Assembly: GCA_947453125.1 (NCBI GenBank)
Contig: CANGGC010000199.1
Location: 1-5,878, forward strand
DNA: 5,878 nucleotides
DNA from: Planctomycetaceae bacterium
GTDB taxonomy: Bacteria > Planctomycetota > Planctomycetia > Pirellulales > UBA1268
Direction of reading: 5' to 3'
Position 1 is the stretch's first letter, and each line of letters opens with the position of its first letter. Position numbers and translations under genes: made by a program. The notes beneath the pieces were generated by a model. That model did not search any database. It saw only the letters and a program-made list of their open reading frames with translations, and had not been told where the DNA came from. Positions 1 to 4,874 of this stretch are shown one piece after another.

Positions 1-139
1 GGGCCCGCCGCGGCCGGCGCTGTGGGACGATGGCGGCGAGGATGGGGGGACGCGGTGGGCGGAAAGGCAGTGTAGAAAAAGATCCCGCTGGGCGGCGACA
101 GCCGGCGGGTGAGGTCTTCCCACACTTTCGAGCGCTGCC

Positions 140-1021
140 ATGCTCCCCGCTTCCGATTCCGCTCGGCCGACGATCGATGTCGAGATCACCGTCGATGTCG
201 CCGGGCGGCAACGCTCCGCCACGGCCTGTGTGCCGGACGTGCCCGCGCCGGCGGCCGGTTGGCCGGTCGTCCTCGCCTTCCATGGAGGGCAGAGCCATCC
301 CGAGCAGATGCGCGGATTTTCCGGGCTCGACGAGTTTGCCGCCGCGGGAGCCGCGGTGGTCGTCTACCCGACGGGGACCGGCAGCCGGGAGGGGATCCTC
401 ACCTGGAACGGCGGCAACTGCTGCGGAGAGGCTTTTCAATCGGCAAGCGCCGACGTCCAGTTTGTCGATGCGTTGCTCGATCAGATCATCGACCGGCTGC
501 CCGTCGACCCACGCCGGTTTCATGCCACCGGGATGTCGAACGGGGCGATGATGGCCTACCGCGTCGCCGCGGAACTGGCGGAGCGGATCGCCTCGATCGC
601 GCCGGTGGCCGGCCCGCTCGCTCTGGCGACGATTTCCCCAGCCCGCCCCGTCCCCGTCCTCCACTTCCACGGCTCGCTCGACCAATTCACGCCGCTGGAG
701 GGGGGCGTGGGGCGACGGAGCGTGACCCGCACCTGCCATCGCGGCATCGTCGACGGCCTCTTGGAGTGGGTGCGGGCCAACCGGCTCGATCCCGAGCCCG
801 TGCGAACCGCCATCCCCTCGGCCGATGCCGGGATGTCGATCGAAAGGATCGCCTGGGGAAGGCCCGATGAGGCGGAGGTGGTCCTCTACAAGATCGATGG
901 CGCGGGGCACACTTGGCCGGGACGGGTGCCCGACTCCTTCTATCTCGGCACCTCGGCCCTCGGCTTTCCCGCTAATCCGCTGATCCTCGATTTCTTCCGC
1001 CGCCATCCGCTGGCTGGCTGA
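140..1021 (+). CDS. PHB depolymerase / LpqC-like alpha/beta-hydrolase esterase
   Basis: A 293-residue serine esterase of the poly(3-hydroxybutyrate) depolymerase/LpqC group (carbohydrate esterase 1-like alpha/beta-hydrolases). Visible family features in order: HGG at 48-50, the usual oxyanion-hole segment; WNGGNCCG at 89-96; the nucleophile elbow GMSNG with Ser133; HGSLD with the likely catalytic Asp181; and GAGHTWPG with the likely catalytic His257. The triad is complete, so the enzyme should be active. Natural substrates in this family include short polyesters and feruloyl or acetyl esters on plant polymers; the sequence does not decide between them. The start is firm: an in-frame TGA at 110-112 leaves ATG 140 as the only usual start codon. 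No Shine-Dalgarno motif lies at normal distance. No signal peptide is visible although many relatives are secreted, so a cytoplasmic location is inferred. It converges with the propeller gene downstream. Confidence 0.9.
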   Translation: MLPASDSARPTIDVEITVDVAGRQRSATACVPDVPAPAAGWPVVLAFHGGQSHPEQMRGFSGLDEFAAAGAAVVVYPTGTGSREGILTWNGGNCCGEAFQSASADVQFVDALLDQIIDRLPVDPRRFHATGMSNGAMMAYRVAAELAERIASIAPVAGPLALATISPARPVPVLHFHGSLDQFTPLEGGVGRRSVTRTCHRGIVDGLLEWVRANRLDPEPVRTAIPSADAGMSIERIAWGRPDEAEVVLYKIDGAGHTWPGRVPDSFYLGTSALGFPANPLILDFFRRHPLAG

Positions 1022-1035
1022 TCGCGGCCGCGTCA
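1019..1035. repeat. Palindrome filling the gap between two convergent stop codons
   Basis: CGCGGCCGCG at 1023-1032 is a perfect 10-base palindrome occupying nearly all of the 11-base gap between the convergent genes. The flanking stop codons (TGA at 1019-1021, and TCA at 1033-1035, which is TGA on the minus strand) extend the symmetry if T1022 is left unpaired. There is no T-run on either side, so it is not a standard intrinsic terminator, although both transcripts must end nearby. The symmetry could be coincidental in GC-rich DNA. Confidence 0.4.
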
Positions 1036-2253
1036 GTCGTCGAGCCGATAGATCGCGGTGTCGGTGCGGAGGAAGATCGCCCCGTCGGCTACGGCCAGAG
1101 AGGCGAGCGTCCGCCCCGGAAGCTCGTTGATCGCCAGCTCCTGGAACGTCTTCCCTGGGGCGATCACCTTCGTGACGCCATTTTCGTCGGTGATGTAGAT
1201 CCGACCATCGGCGTGGACGGGGGAGGCGGTGCAGTCGCCGCCGAGGCGTTCCTGCCAGTGGACCTCGCCCGAGCGGGCGTCGAGGCAGGAGATCACGCCG
1301 TTGTCGCTCACCATGTAGAGCTCGTCGCCGACCAGGAGCGGGGAGGCGTTGCGCGGCACCCCCTTCGTCGTCTTCCAGGCGACTCGGTCATCACTGAGCT
1401 CCCCCGTGCCGTCGAGGGGGAGGGCGTAAAAGACCGGCGTGTCGTAGCCGGAGCTCACAAACGTCAGGCCGAAGCCGGTGACAGGGCGGGGCACGTTGGA
1501 GTAGCCGCCGGGATAGCGGAAGCGCCAGCGTTCCGCGCCGGTTTCCGGGATGTAGGCGATCACAAACTCGCCTCCGCAGCTGACAACGATTGGTTTGCCG
1601 TCGACCGCGGCGAGCGTCGGGGTGGAGTAGGCCATCCGTCCCTCACCGCGCGGCTGTCGCCACACCTCCTTCCCCGTTGTCTTGTCGAGGGCGACGACGA
1701 ACTGGATGTCGGTGCCATCGCAGGCGATGACGAGGAGATCGCCCACCACGACGGGCGATCCGGCCGGGCCGTGGCGGTGGTTGTATTCCAGCTTCGTCTT
1801 CCAGAGGATCTCCCCTTCCCGCGACAGGCAGGCGGTGCCGTGGCTGCCGAAGTGGACGAACACCCGCTCCCCATCGATCACCGGCGTCGGCGAGGCGTGG
1901 CTGTTTTTGGTGTGAACGCTCCCCGGCTCGGCGGGGGCGAAGACCTCGATCGACTGTTCCGTTGCGCCGCTGGCGGCATCGAGCCTGAGGACCCGTAGCG
2001 AGCGGCCGTCGTCGACGCCGGTCGTGAGCCAGATCTTCCCGCCGGCGATCGCCGGGGAAGACCACCCCAGCCCGGGGATGTCGGTCTTCCAGACGACATG
2101 CTCCTCCGCGCCCCAGGTGAGCGGGAGCCCCTGCTCATCAGAATGCCCCTGCTGCCCCGGCCCACGAAACTCCGTCCAGTCGGCCGCCCGGCTGACGGTG
2201 GCGGCGGCGACGAGAAAGCCGATGACGGTCGGCAGGAGGGATCGGGTGGGCAT
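1033..2253 (-). CDS. Secreted PQQ-like beta-propeller repeat protein
   Basis: A 406-residue exported protein with a PQQ-binding-like (pyrrolo-quinoline quinone) beta-propeller fold. Residues 1-23 form a Sec signal peptide: basic MPTR, hydrophobic LLPTVIGFLVAAATV, then SRA before the likely cut at 23/24. The mature part opens with DWTEFRGPG, typical of planctomycete members. Blade signatures recur: VVWKTDI (53-59) with SSPAI (65-69); LDAASGAT (91-98); SPTPVIDGERVFVHF (121-135); ILWKTKL (149-155) with GSPVVVGDLLVIA (165-177); ALDKTTGKEVW (188-198) with STPTLA (210-215); ASPLLVGDELYMVSDNGVIS (303-322) with LDARSGEVHW (324-333). An upstream in-frame ATG at 2328 would add 25 residues before the signal peptide; I chose 2253 because a GGAG lies 7 bases upstream and the signal peptide then starts correctly. 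No dehydrogenase domain is seen, so a non-catalytic periplasmic role is likely. BamB is a fold relative, but length and context give no reason to call it that. Confidence 0.9.
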   Translation of the reverse strand: MPTRSLLPTVIGFLVAAATVSRAADWTEFRGPGQQGHSDEQGLPLTWGAEEHVVWKTDIPGLGWSSPAIAGGKIWLTTGVDDGRSLRVLRLDAASGATEQSIEVFAPAEPGSVHTKNSHASPTPVIDGERVFVHFGSHGTACLSREGEILWKTKLEYNHRHGPAGSPVVVGDLLVIACDGTDIQFVVALDKTTGKEVWRQPRGEGRMAYSTPTLAAVDGKPIVVSCGGEFVIAYIPETGAERWRFRYPGGYSNVPRPVTGFGLTFVSSGYDTPVFYALPLDGTGELSDDRVAWKTTKGVPRNASPLLVGDELYMVSDNGVISCLDARSGEVHWQERLGGDCTASPVHADGRIYITDENGVTKVIAPGKTFQELAINELPGRTLASLAVADGAIFLRTDTAIYRLDD

Positions 2254-2260
2254 CGCAGGG

Positions 2261-2264
2261 CTCC
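2261..2264 (-). promoter_or_regulatory. Shine-Dalgarno site of the propeller gene
   Basis: On the minus strand GGAG stands 7 bases before the ATG at 2253-2251. It decides the start in favour of 2253 over the in-frame ATG at 2328, which would put an Arg-rich stretch ahead of the signal peptide. Confidence 0.6.
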
Positions 2265-2282
2265 GGGGGGAAAGAAGGCGGC

Positions 2283-2291
2283 AGGATACCA
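2283..2291 (-). promoter_or_regulatory. Possible extended -10 promoter element for the propeller gene
   Basis: On the minus strand the bases read TGGTATCCT, an extended -10 (TGn) followed by a hexamer matching TATAAT at four of six positions. Transcription would start around 2276, leaving a leader of roughly 23 bases that includes the GGAG site. I see no good -35 at 16-18 bases upstream. The call rests on motif match and position only. Confidence 0.25.
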
Positions 2292-2349
2292 GGGAGGGCC
2301 GCCGCCGCGTCGACAACGCTCCGGCCATGGCCTAGTCTGAAAGGCGAGT

Positions 2350-2378
2350 GGACCAGAGCCCTCCATGGCCGATGGTCC
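2350..2378. repeat. Inverted repeat in the divergent intergenic region
   Basis: GGACCA (2350-2355) and TGGTCC (2373-2378) are perfect 6-base inverted arms around a 17-base centre. The centre contains CCATGGCC (2363-2370), which also occurs at 2325-2332 inside the perfect palindrome GGCCATGGCC (2323-2332). Lying between divergent genes, this could be an operator, but short palindromes are common in GC-rich DNA. Confidence 0.3.
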
Positions 2379-2463
2379 GCTTTGACGCCCCCGTCGGCCT
2401 GGGTCTCAATCGCCCCACCCTCCCCGCCCCGCCAGCAGGTGCGGGACGCATCGCGGTGTCCTC

Positions 2464-3801
2464 ATGTCCCGTGCTCCGACTCCCCGCCATGCTTCCCCGC
2501 GGTCCCCTGTTGAAGGCCGCCGGCACGGTCCGCGCGCCCCCGTCTCGGCCGGGGCGCGGTGGACGCCGGCCAGGCTGGCAATCGTGGGGGTGGTTGCCGC
2601 CGCTGCCGCCGCCCTGATTGTCCGCGGCGTCGTCAGTTGGAACGAGGCCCGCGCCGAACGGCTCGCGACGGCCTGTCGGGAGGCCCATCGGGCGGAGGAT
2701 TACGCCGCCGAGGAAAAGCTCGCCGGGGAGTGGGTGGGGGCCTTGCCGGGGGCCGCCGAACCGCTTTTCTTTCTCGCCCAGGCCCAGCTCGGCCTGGGGA
2801 AGCAGCGCGAGGCCGCCGACACGCTGGGGCGGCTTCCGGATGGCGATCCGCTGACGCTCACCGCCCTGGGAGACCGGGCCGATCTCCTCTTCGGCGATCT
2901 CCAGGATCCCCGCGAAGCTGCCCGGACGTGCGAGCGGATCCTCCGGATCGATCCAGCCAACGGCGAGGCCCACCGGCGGCTCTGCTTCTTCTACGCCGCG
3001 ACGCTCCAGCGCGAGAAGCTCGCCGCCCAAGCCCGCCGTACGATCGACCTCGGGTGTGAGACCCCGGAAACTTACGTCTACGTCGTCGGCTCCGATTGGC
3101 TGACTCTCTCCAACACCCTGTCGGTCAACAGCCATTGGCTCAAGGCCTCCCCTGAGGACGAGCTGTTCCTCGTGGCGGCGGCCCGCGGGTTTGTCAGCAA
3201 CAGCGGCTTGGAGGAAGAGGTGGCGGGGCCTGAGGAATCGGAGGGGGGGCAGCAAAAGGTCCCCGAGCATGACCGGCGCCTCAGGGAACTCCTCGATCGC
3301 TTCCCCGGCAACCTCGAACTCCTTGCCTATTTCCTCCAGAAGGCGACCACCCGGGGGGACATCGACGAGGTGACGACGCTCCTGGGGCAAGCGCCCCCCG
3401 AAGCCGAGGCCGACAACCGCTTTTGGCGGTTCAAGGGGTGGGTGCATGGCCAGAGCGACCAGCCGGCCGAGGCCGAGGCGGCCTACCGCCGGGCGCTGGA
3501 GATCGATCCGTATGACTTCGCCACGCAGCACCAGCTGGGGGGAGCGTTGCGGAAGGGGGGGAAACTCGACGAGGCGGCCGATTTTGCCCGCTTGGCGGCC
3601 GAGGGACGCTCCCTGCGGAAGACGATCCTCGAGCAGCCCGATGTCCGCACGATCCCGCCGGGCGTCCTCGGCGAGATGGGGCGCTATGCGGAGGGGTGTG
3701 GCGATCGCGACGTCGCCGGGAGGATCTCCGCTCGTCTTCGGCAGATCGGCGCACCCCCGTCCGCCGGTGGCGCGGCGCGTTCCAAGGTGCAAATCCCTTG
3801 A
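2464..3801 (+). CDS. Membrane-anchored tetratricopeptide repeat (TPR) protein
   Basis: A 445-residue protein with a short Arg/Pro-rich N-terminus (1-36), one transmembrane helix at about 37-57 (Ala/Val/Leu run ending before SWNEARAE) and a large helical domain of TPR-like repeats. Clearest repeats: about 98-125 (AEPLFFLAQAQLGLGKQREA); about 134-164, ending in the classic RILRIDP; and 320-350, ending in RRALEIDPYD, followed by a partial one at 353-380. Residues 250-268 form an acidic, Gly/Gln-rich linker. The many positive charges before the helix predict N-terminus inside and the TPR domain in the periplasm, as a protein-binding scaffold; the partner is unknown. ATG 2464 has no clear Shine-Dalgarno motif, so the exact start is less certain than the frame. 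Planctomycete genomes often pair such genes with ASPIC/UnbV proteins, but none is present here. Two seven-G runs (3243-3249, 3555-3561) are read through without a frame break. Confidence 0.85.
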   Translation: MSRAPTPRHASPRSPVEGRRHGPRAPVSAGARWTPARLAIVGVVAAAAAALIVRGVVSWNEARAERLATACREAHRAEDYAAEEKLAGEWVGALPGAAEPLFFLAQAQLGLGKQREAADTLGRLPDGDPLTLTALGDRADLLFGDLQDPREAARTCERILRIDPANGEAHRRLCFFYAATLQREKLAAQARRTIDLGCETPETYVYVVGSDWLTLSNTLSVNSHWLKASPEDELFLVAAARGFVSNSGLEEEVAGPEESEGGQQKVPEHDRRLRELLDRFPGNLELLAYFLQKATTRGDIDEVTTLLGQAPPEAEADNRFWRFKGWVHGQSDQPAEAEAAYRRALEIDPYDFATQHQLGGALRKGGKLDEAADFARLAAEGRSLRKTILEQPDVRTIPPGVLGEMGRYAEGCGDRDVAGRISARLRQIGAPPSAGGAARSKVQIP

Positions 3802-3827
3802 CGGCGGCAGCGTGGTGGAATTAGATT
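3798..3827 (+). promoter_or_regulatory. Possible sigma70-type promoter overlapping the TPR stop codon
   Basis: TTGACG (3798-3803, five of six to the -35 consensus) is followed after 18 bases by TAGATT (3822-3827, four of six to TATAAT with the T, A and last T conserved). The -35 box overlaps the TGA at 3799-3801 of the TPR gene. A transcript from here would have a leader of about 315 bases before the lipoprotein start, including both hairpins and leader repeat copy 1. This is a motif match only; the spacing is one base longer than ideal. Confidence 0.3.
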
Positions 3828-3850
3828 TCTTGGGGGTGGGTCGTTCGGGG

Positions 3851-3878
3851 ATCCCGGAAAAGATTTGTTTCCCGGGAT
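3851..3878 (+). terminator. Hairpin after the TPR gene, possible terminator
   Basis: ATCCCGG (3851-3857) pairs with CCGGGAT (3872-3878). After one A/C mismatch the stem continues with AAA (3859-3861) against TTT (3868-3870), closing a six-base loop. It begins 49 bases after the TPR stop codon, a reasonable place to end that transcript. There is no T-run after it, so it does not meet the usual intrinsic terminator pattern; it may instead be leader structure. Confidence 0.4.
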
Positions 3879-3910
3879 GACGAGACTCGATGCATCCAGA
3901 AATCGCTCTT

Positions 3911-3927
3911 CGGCCATCGATTGGCCG
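3911..3927 (+). repeat. Short perfect stem-loop
   Basis: CGGCCA (3911-3916) and TGGCCG (3922-3927) form a perfect six-pair stem around the five-base loop TCGAT. It lies between the previous hairpin and leader repeat copy 1. Its role is unknown; it could be part of a structured leader. Confidence 0.35.
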
Positions 3928-3997
3928 GTGCGGAGGTTCTGGGGGCACGAGGCTCGGTGGTTTTTCCGGGGGGCTCCCTGCCAGACTTGAACCAGAC

Positions 3998-4050
3998 CTC
4001 AGTCAGATTTCAAGGCTCGTTGTCCGCGTCGGTTTCATCGTTCGTTCCCT
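3998..4050 (+). repeat. Leader repeat, copy 1 (upstream of the lipoprotein gene)
   Basis: Four blocks recur in the same order upstream of the next gene: CTCaGTCaGATTTCA (3998-4012; 13 of 15 bases match copy 2), CTCGTTG (4016-4022), TCGGTTTCAT (4029-4038) and TTCgTTCCCT (4041-4050; 9 of 10). The block ends 98 bases before ATG 4149. Spacing between the second and third blocks is 11 bases shorter than in copy 2. The repeat probably arose by duplication of a gene with its leader, and it may be a regulatory or RNA element. Confidence 0.6.
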
Positions 4051-4148
4051 CATCATCCGCACCGTCGTCATCTTCCCTGCGTAGACGTTTCCGCCCGGCA
4101 GCCTGCTGCCTCGCCACGACCGCTGGGAAATCAAGGCATTCCAACACC

Positions 4149-4658
4149 ATGGTCAACCGCTCTGCGTTTTCGATGCTCAAGTTTTCGATGCTCAAGCCGC
4201 TCCACGCCCTTCTTCTCGGGGCCGTTGCCCTCGTCGTCGCCGGCTGCGGAGCCGGTGGCCCCTCGTTCAATCCCGTCGGTGGAAAGCTGACGGTCGATGG
4301 GAAGGTGCCGGCCAATGTCCAGGTCTCCTTCTACCCCGTCGACGGCAAGGGGCCGATCGCCTCCGGCACCGTCGACGCCGGCACGGGACGCTACGACCTC
4401 ACCAGCAGCGGTGGCGTCGGCAAGCCCGCTGGTAAGGGGGCGGTGGCGGGCAAATACAAGGTGGTGCTCAACGCCGGTGGCGGCGCCGGTGCGGCGTCGT
4501 CCGAGGCGATGATGGCGCAGTACAGCGGAGGCAATAATCAGGGGAAGGCCCCGGCGGTGCCGAAGGCCTCCTTCAAGAAGGAGTACGGCTCTGCTTCCAC
4601 CAGCCCCAAGGAGGTTGAGGTCAAGTCGGGGGCCAATGCCATCGACCTCGATCTCTGA
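4149..4658 (+). CDS. Small lipoprotein with a transthyretin/carboxypeptidase-regulatory-like fold
   Basis: A 169-residue predicted lipoprotein. The signal peptide has basic residues, a hydrophobic core LHALLLGAVALVV and the lipobox VAGC, with the lipid-modified Cys33. The mature part has a pattern typical of small beta-sandwich proteins common beside DUF1559 genes in planctomycetes: GGKLTVDGK (44-52), VQVSFYPVDG (57-66), ASGTVDAGTGRYDL (71-84), GKYKVVL (101-107), then KKEYG (143-147) and a closing VEVKSGANAIDLDL (156-169). A Gly/Ala-rich loop (about 109-135) interrupts the fold. The function is unknown; envelope attachment is inferred from the lipobox. ATG 4149 is the chosen start, with only a distant AAGG (4133-4136) upstream. 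In-frame ATGs at 4173 and 4188 lie inside a tandem duplication and also leave an intact signal peptide, so the true start may be as late as 4188, putting the lipid Cys at residue 20. Confidence 0.85.
   Translation: MVNRSAFSMLKFSMLKPLHALLLGAVALVVAGCGAGGPSFNPVGGKLTVDGKVPANVQVSFYPVDGKGPIASGTVDAGTGRYDLTSSGGVGKPAGKGAVAGKYKVVLNAGGGAGAASSEAMMAQYSGGNNQGKAPAVPKASFKKEYGSASTSPKEVEVKSGANAIDLDL
4166..4196 (+). repeat. In-frame 15-base tandem duplication in the lipoprotein signal sequence
   Basis: The unit ttttcgatgctcaag occurs twice back to back (4167-4181 and 4182-4196) without mismatch; the base before it extends the period-15 match to 4166. It keeps frame and encodes FSMLK twice (residues 7-16), each with an ATG that could serve as a start. 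Being identical, the copies look recent or prone to slippage. Confidence 0.9.
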
Positions 4659-4671
4659 AGGCCGCTGGTGT

Positions 4672-4686
4672 GATCCCGCGAGGATC
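4672..4686 (+). repeat. Short hairpin after the lipoprotein gene
   Basis: GATCC (4672-4676) and GGATC (4682-4686) form a perfect five-pair stem around CGCGA, 13 bases after the lipoprotein stop. No T-run follows, so termination here would be weak at best. Its last base is the first base of leader repeat copy 2. Confidence 0.3.
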
Positions 4687-4749
4687 TCTGTCCGATTTCA
4701 GTCTCGTTGGTTTCCGGTTCCCACGCTCGGTTTCATTTCTTCATTCCCT
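4686..4749 (+). repeat. Leader repeat, copy 2 (upstream of the DUF1559 gene)
   Basis: The same four blocks as copy 1, in order: CTCtGTCcGATTTCA (4686-4700), CTCGTTG (4703-4709), TCGGTTTCAT (4727-4736) and TTCaTTCCCT (4740-4749). It ends 125 bases before ATG 4875. The DNA from here to about 4860 is pyrimidine-rich and repeats related CGGTTC/CGGTTT words (for example near 4715, 4728 and 4770). I see no coding sequence in this 216-base leader. Confidence 0.6.
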
Positions 4750-4862
4750 TTGTTCGCAGGTGGCGGATCCCGGTCGGTTCGGTTCCCTCCGTTCAACGTT
4801 CGTCAGCAATCGTTTCCAAGGCCGTACCCAAACGGCGGATTTCTCTCATCGGCTTCATTCAC

Positions 4863-4866
4863 GGAG
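4863..4866 (+). promoter_or_regulatory. Shine-Dalgarno site of the DUF1559 gene
   Basis: GGAG lies 8 bases before ATG 4875, good spacing for ribosome binding. It supports this start together with the pilin-like N-terminus that begins directly after it. Confidence 0.65.
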
Positions 4867-4874
4867 ATTCACTG

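Larger units (their letters stand above)
3802..4148 (+). other. 347-base non-coding stretch upstream of the lipoprotein gene
   Basis: No convincing gene lies between the TPR stop and the lipoprotein start. The lipoprotein frame is open back to 3921, but that extension translates to Ser/Arg-rich sequence with no export signal before the real signal peptide, so I treat it as untranslated. The stretch contains a possible promoter at its left edge, hairpins at 3851-3878 and 3911-3927, and leader repeat copy 1 at 3998-4050. From about 4029 to 4090 the plus strand is pyrimidine-rich. Confidence 0.6.

Noticed and set aside
1..139. Possible upstream or divergent gene at the left edge
   Set aside because: The plus frame open from base 2 ends at 112 with no recognisable content, and the minus frames begin without a convincing start and show no domain. 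Too short to judge.
1213..1998. 261-codon open frame on the plus strand inside the propeller gene
   Set aside because: The minus strand encodes a signal peptide and repeated propeller blades; the plus translation is an Ala/Gly/Asp/Val-rich shadow.
2254..2328. Extension of the propeller gene to an upstream ATG at 2328
   Set aside because: It adds 25 Arg/Ser-rich residues before a normal signal peptide, and the GGAG site fits the 2253 start.
2332..3948. 538-codon open frame on the minus strand, longer than the TPR gene it overlaps
   Set aside because: Its translation is a Gly/Pro/Arg/Leu-rich shadow without a recognisable domain, while the plus strand shows a membrane anchor and classic TPR endings (RILRIDP, RRALEIDPYD). 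Long antisense frames are expected in GC-rich genes.
3921..4148. Extension of the lipoprotein gene to an upstream ATG at 3921
   Set aside because: It would bury the signal peptide and lipobox behind 76 Ser/Arg-rich residues and would translate the leader repeat.
4707..4860. CRISPR-like or regular tandem array suggested by repeated CGGTTC/CGGTTT words
   Set aside because: The words are irregularly spaced and imperfect, with no constant repeat length and no spacers; better described as a pyrimidine-rich leader.
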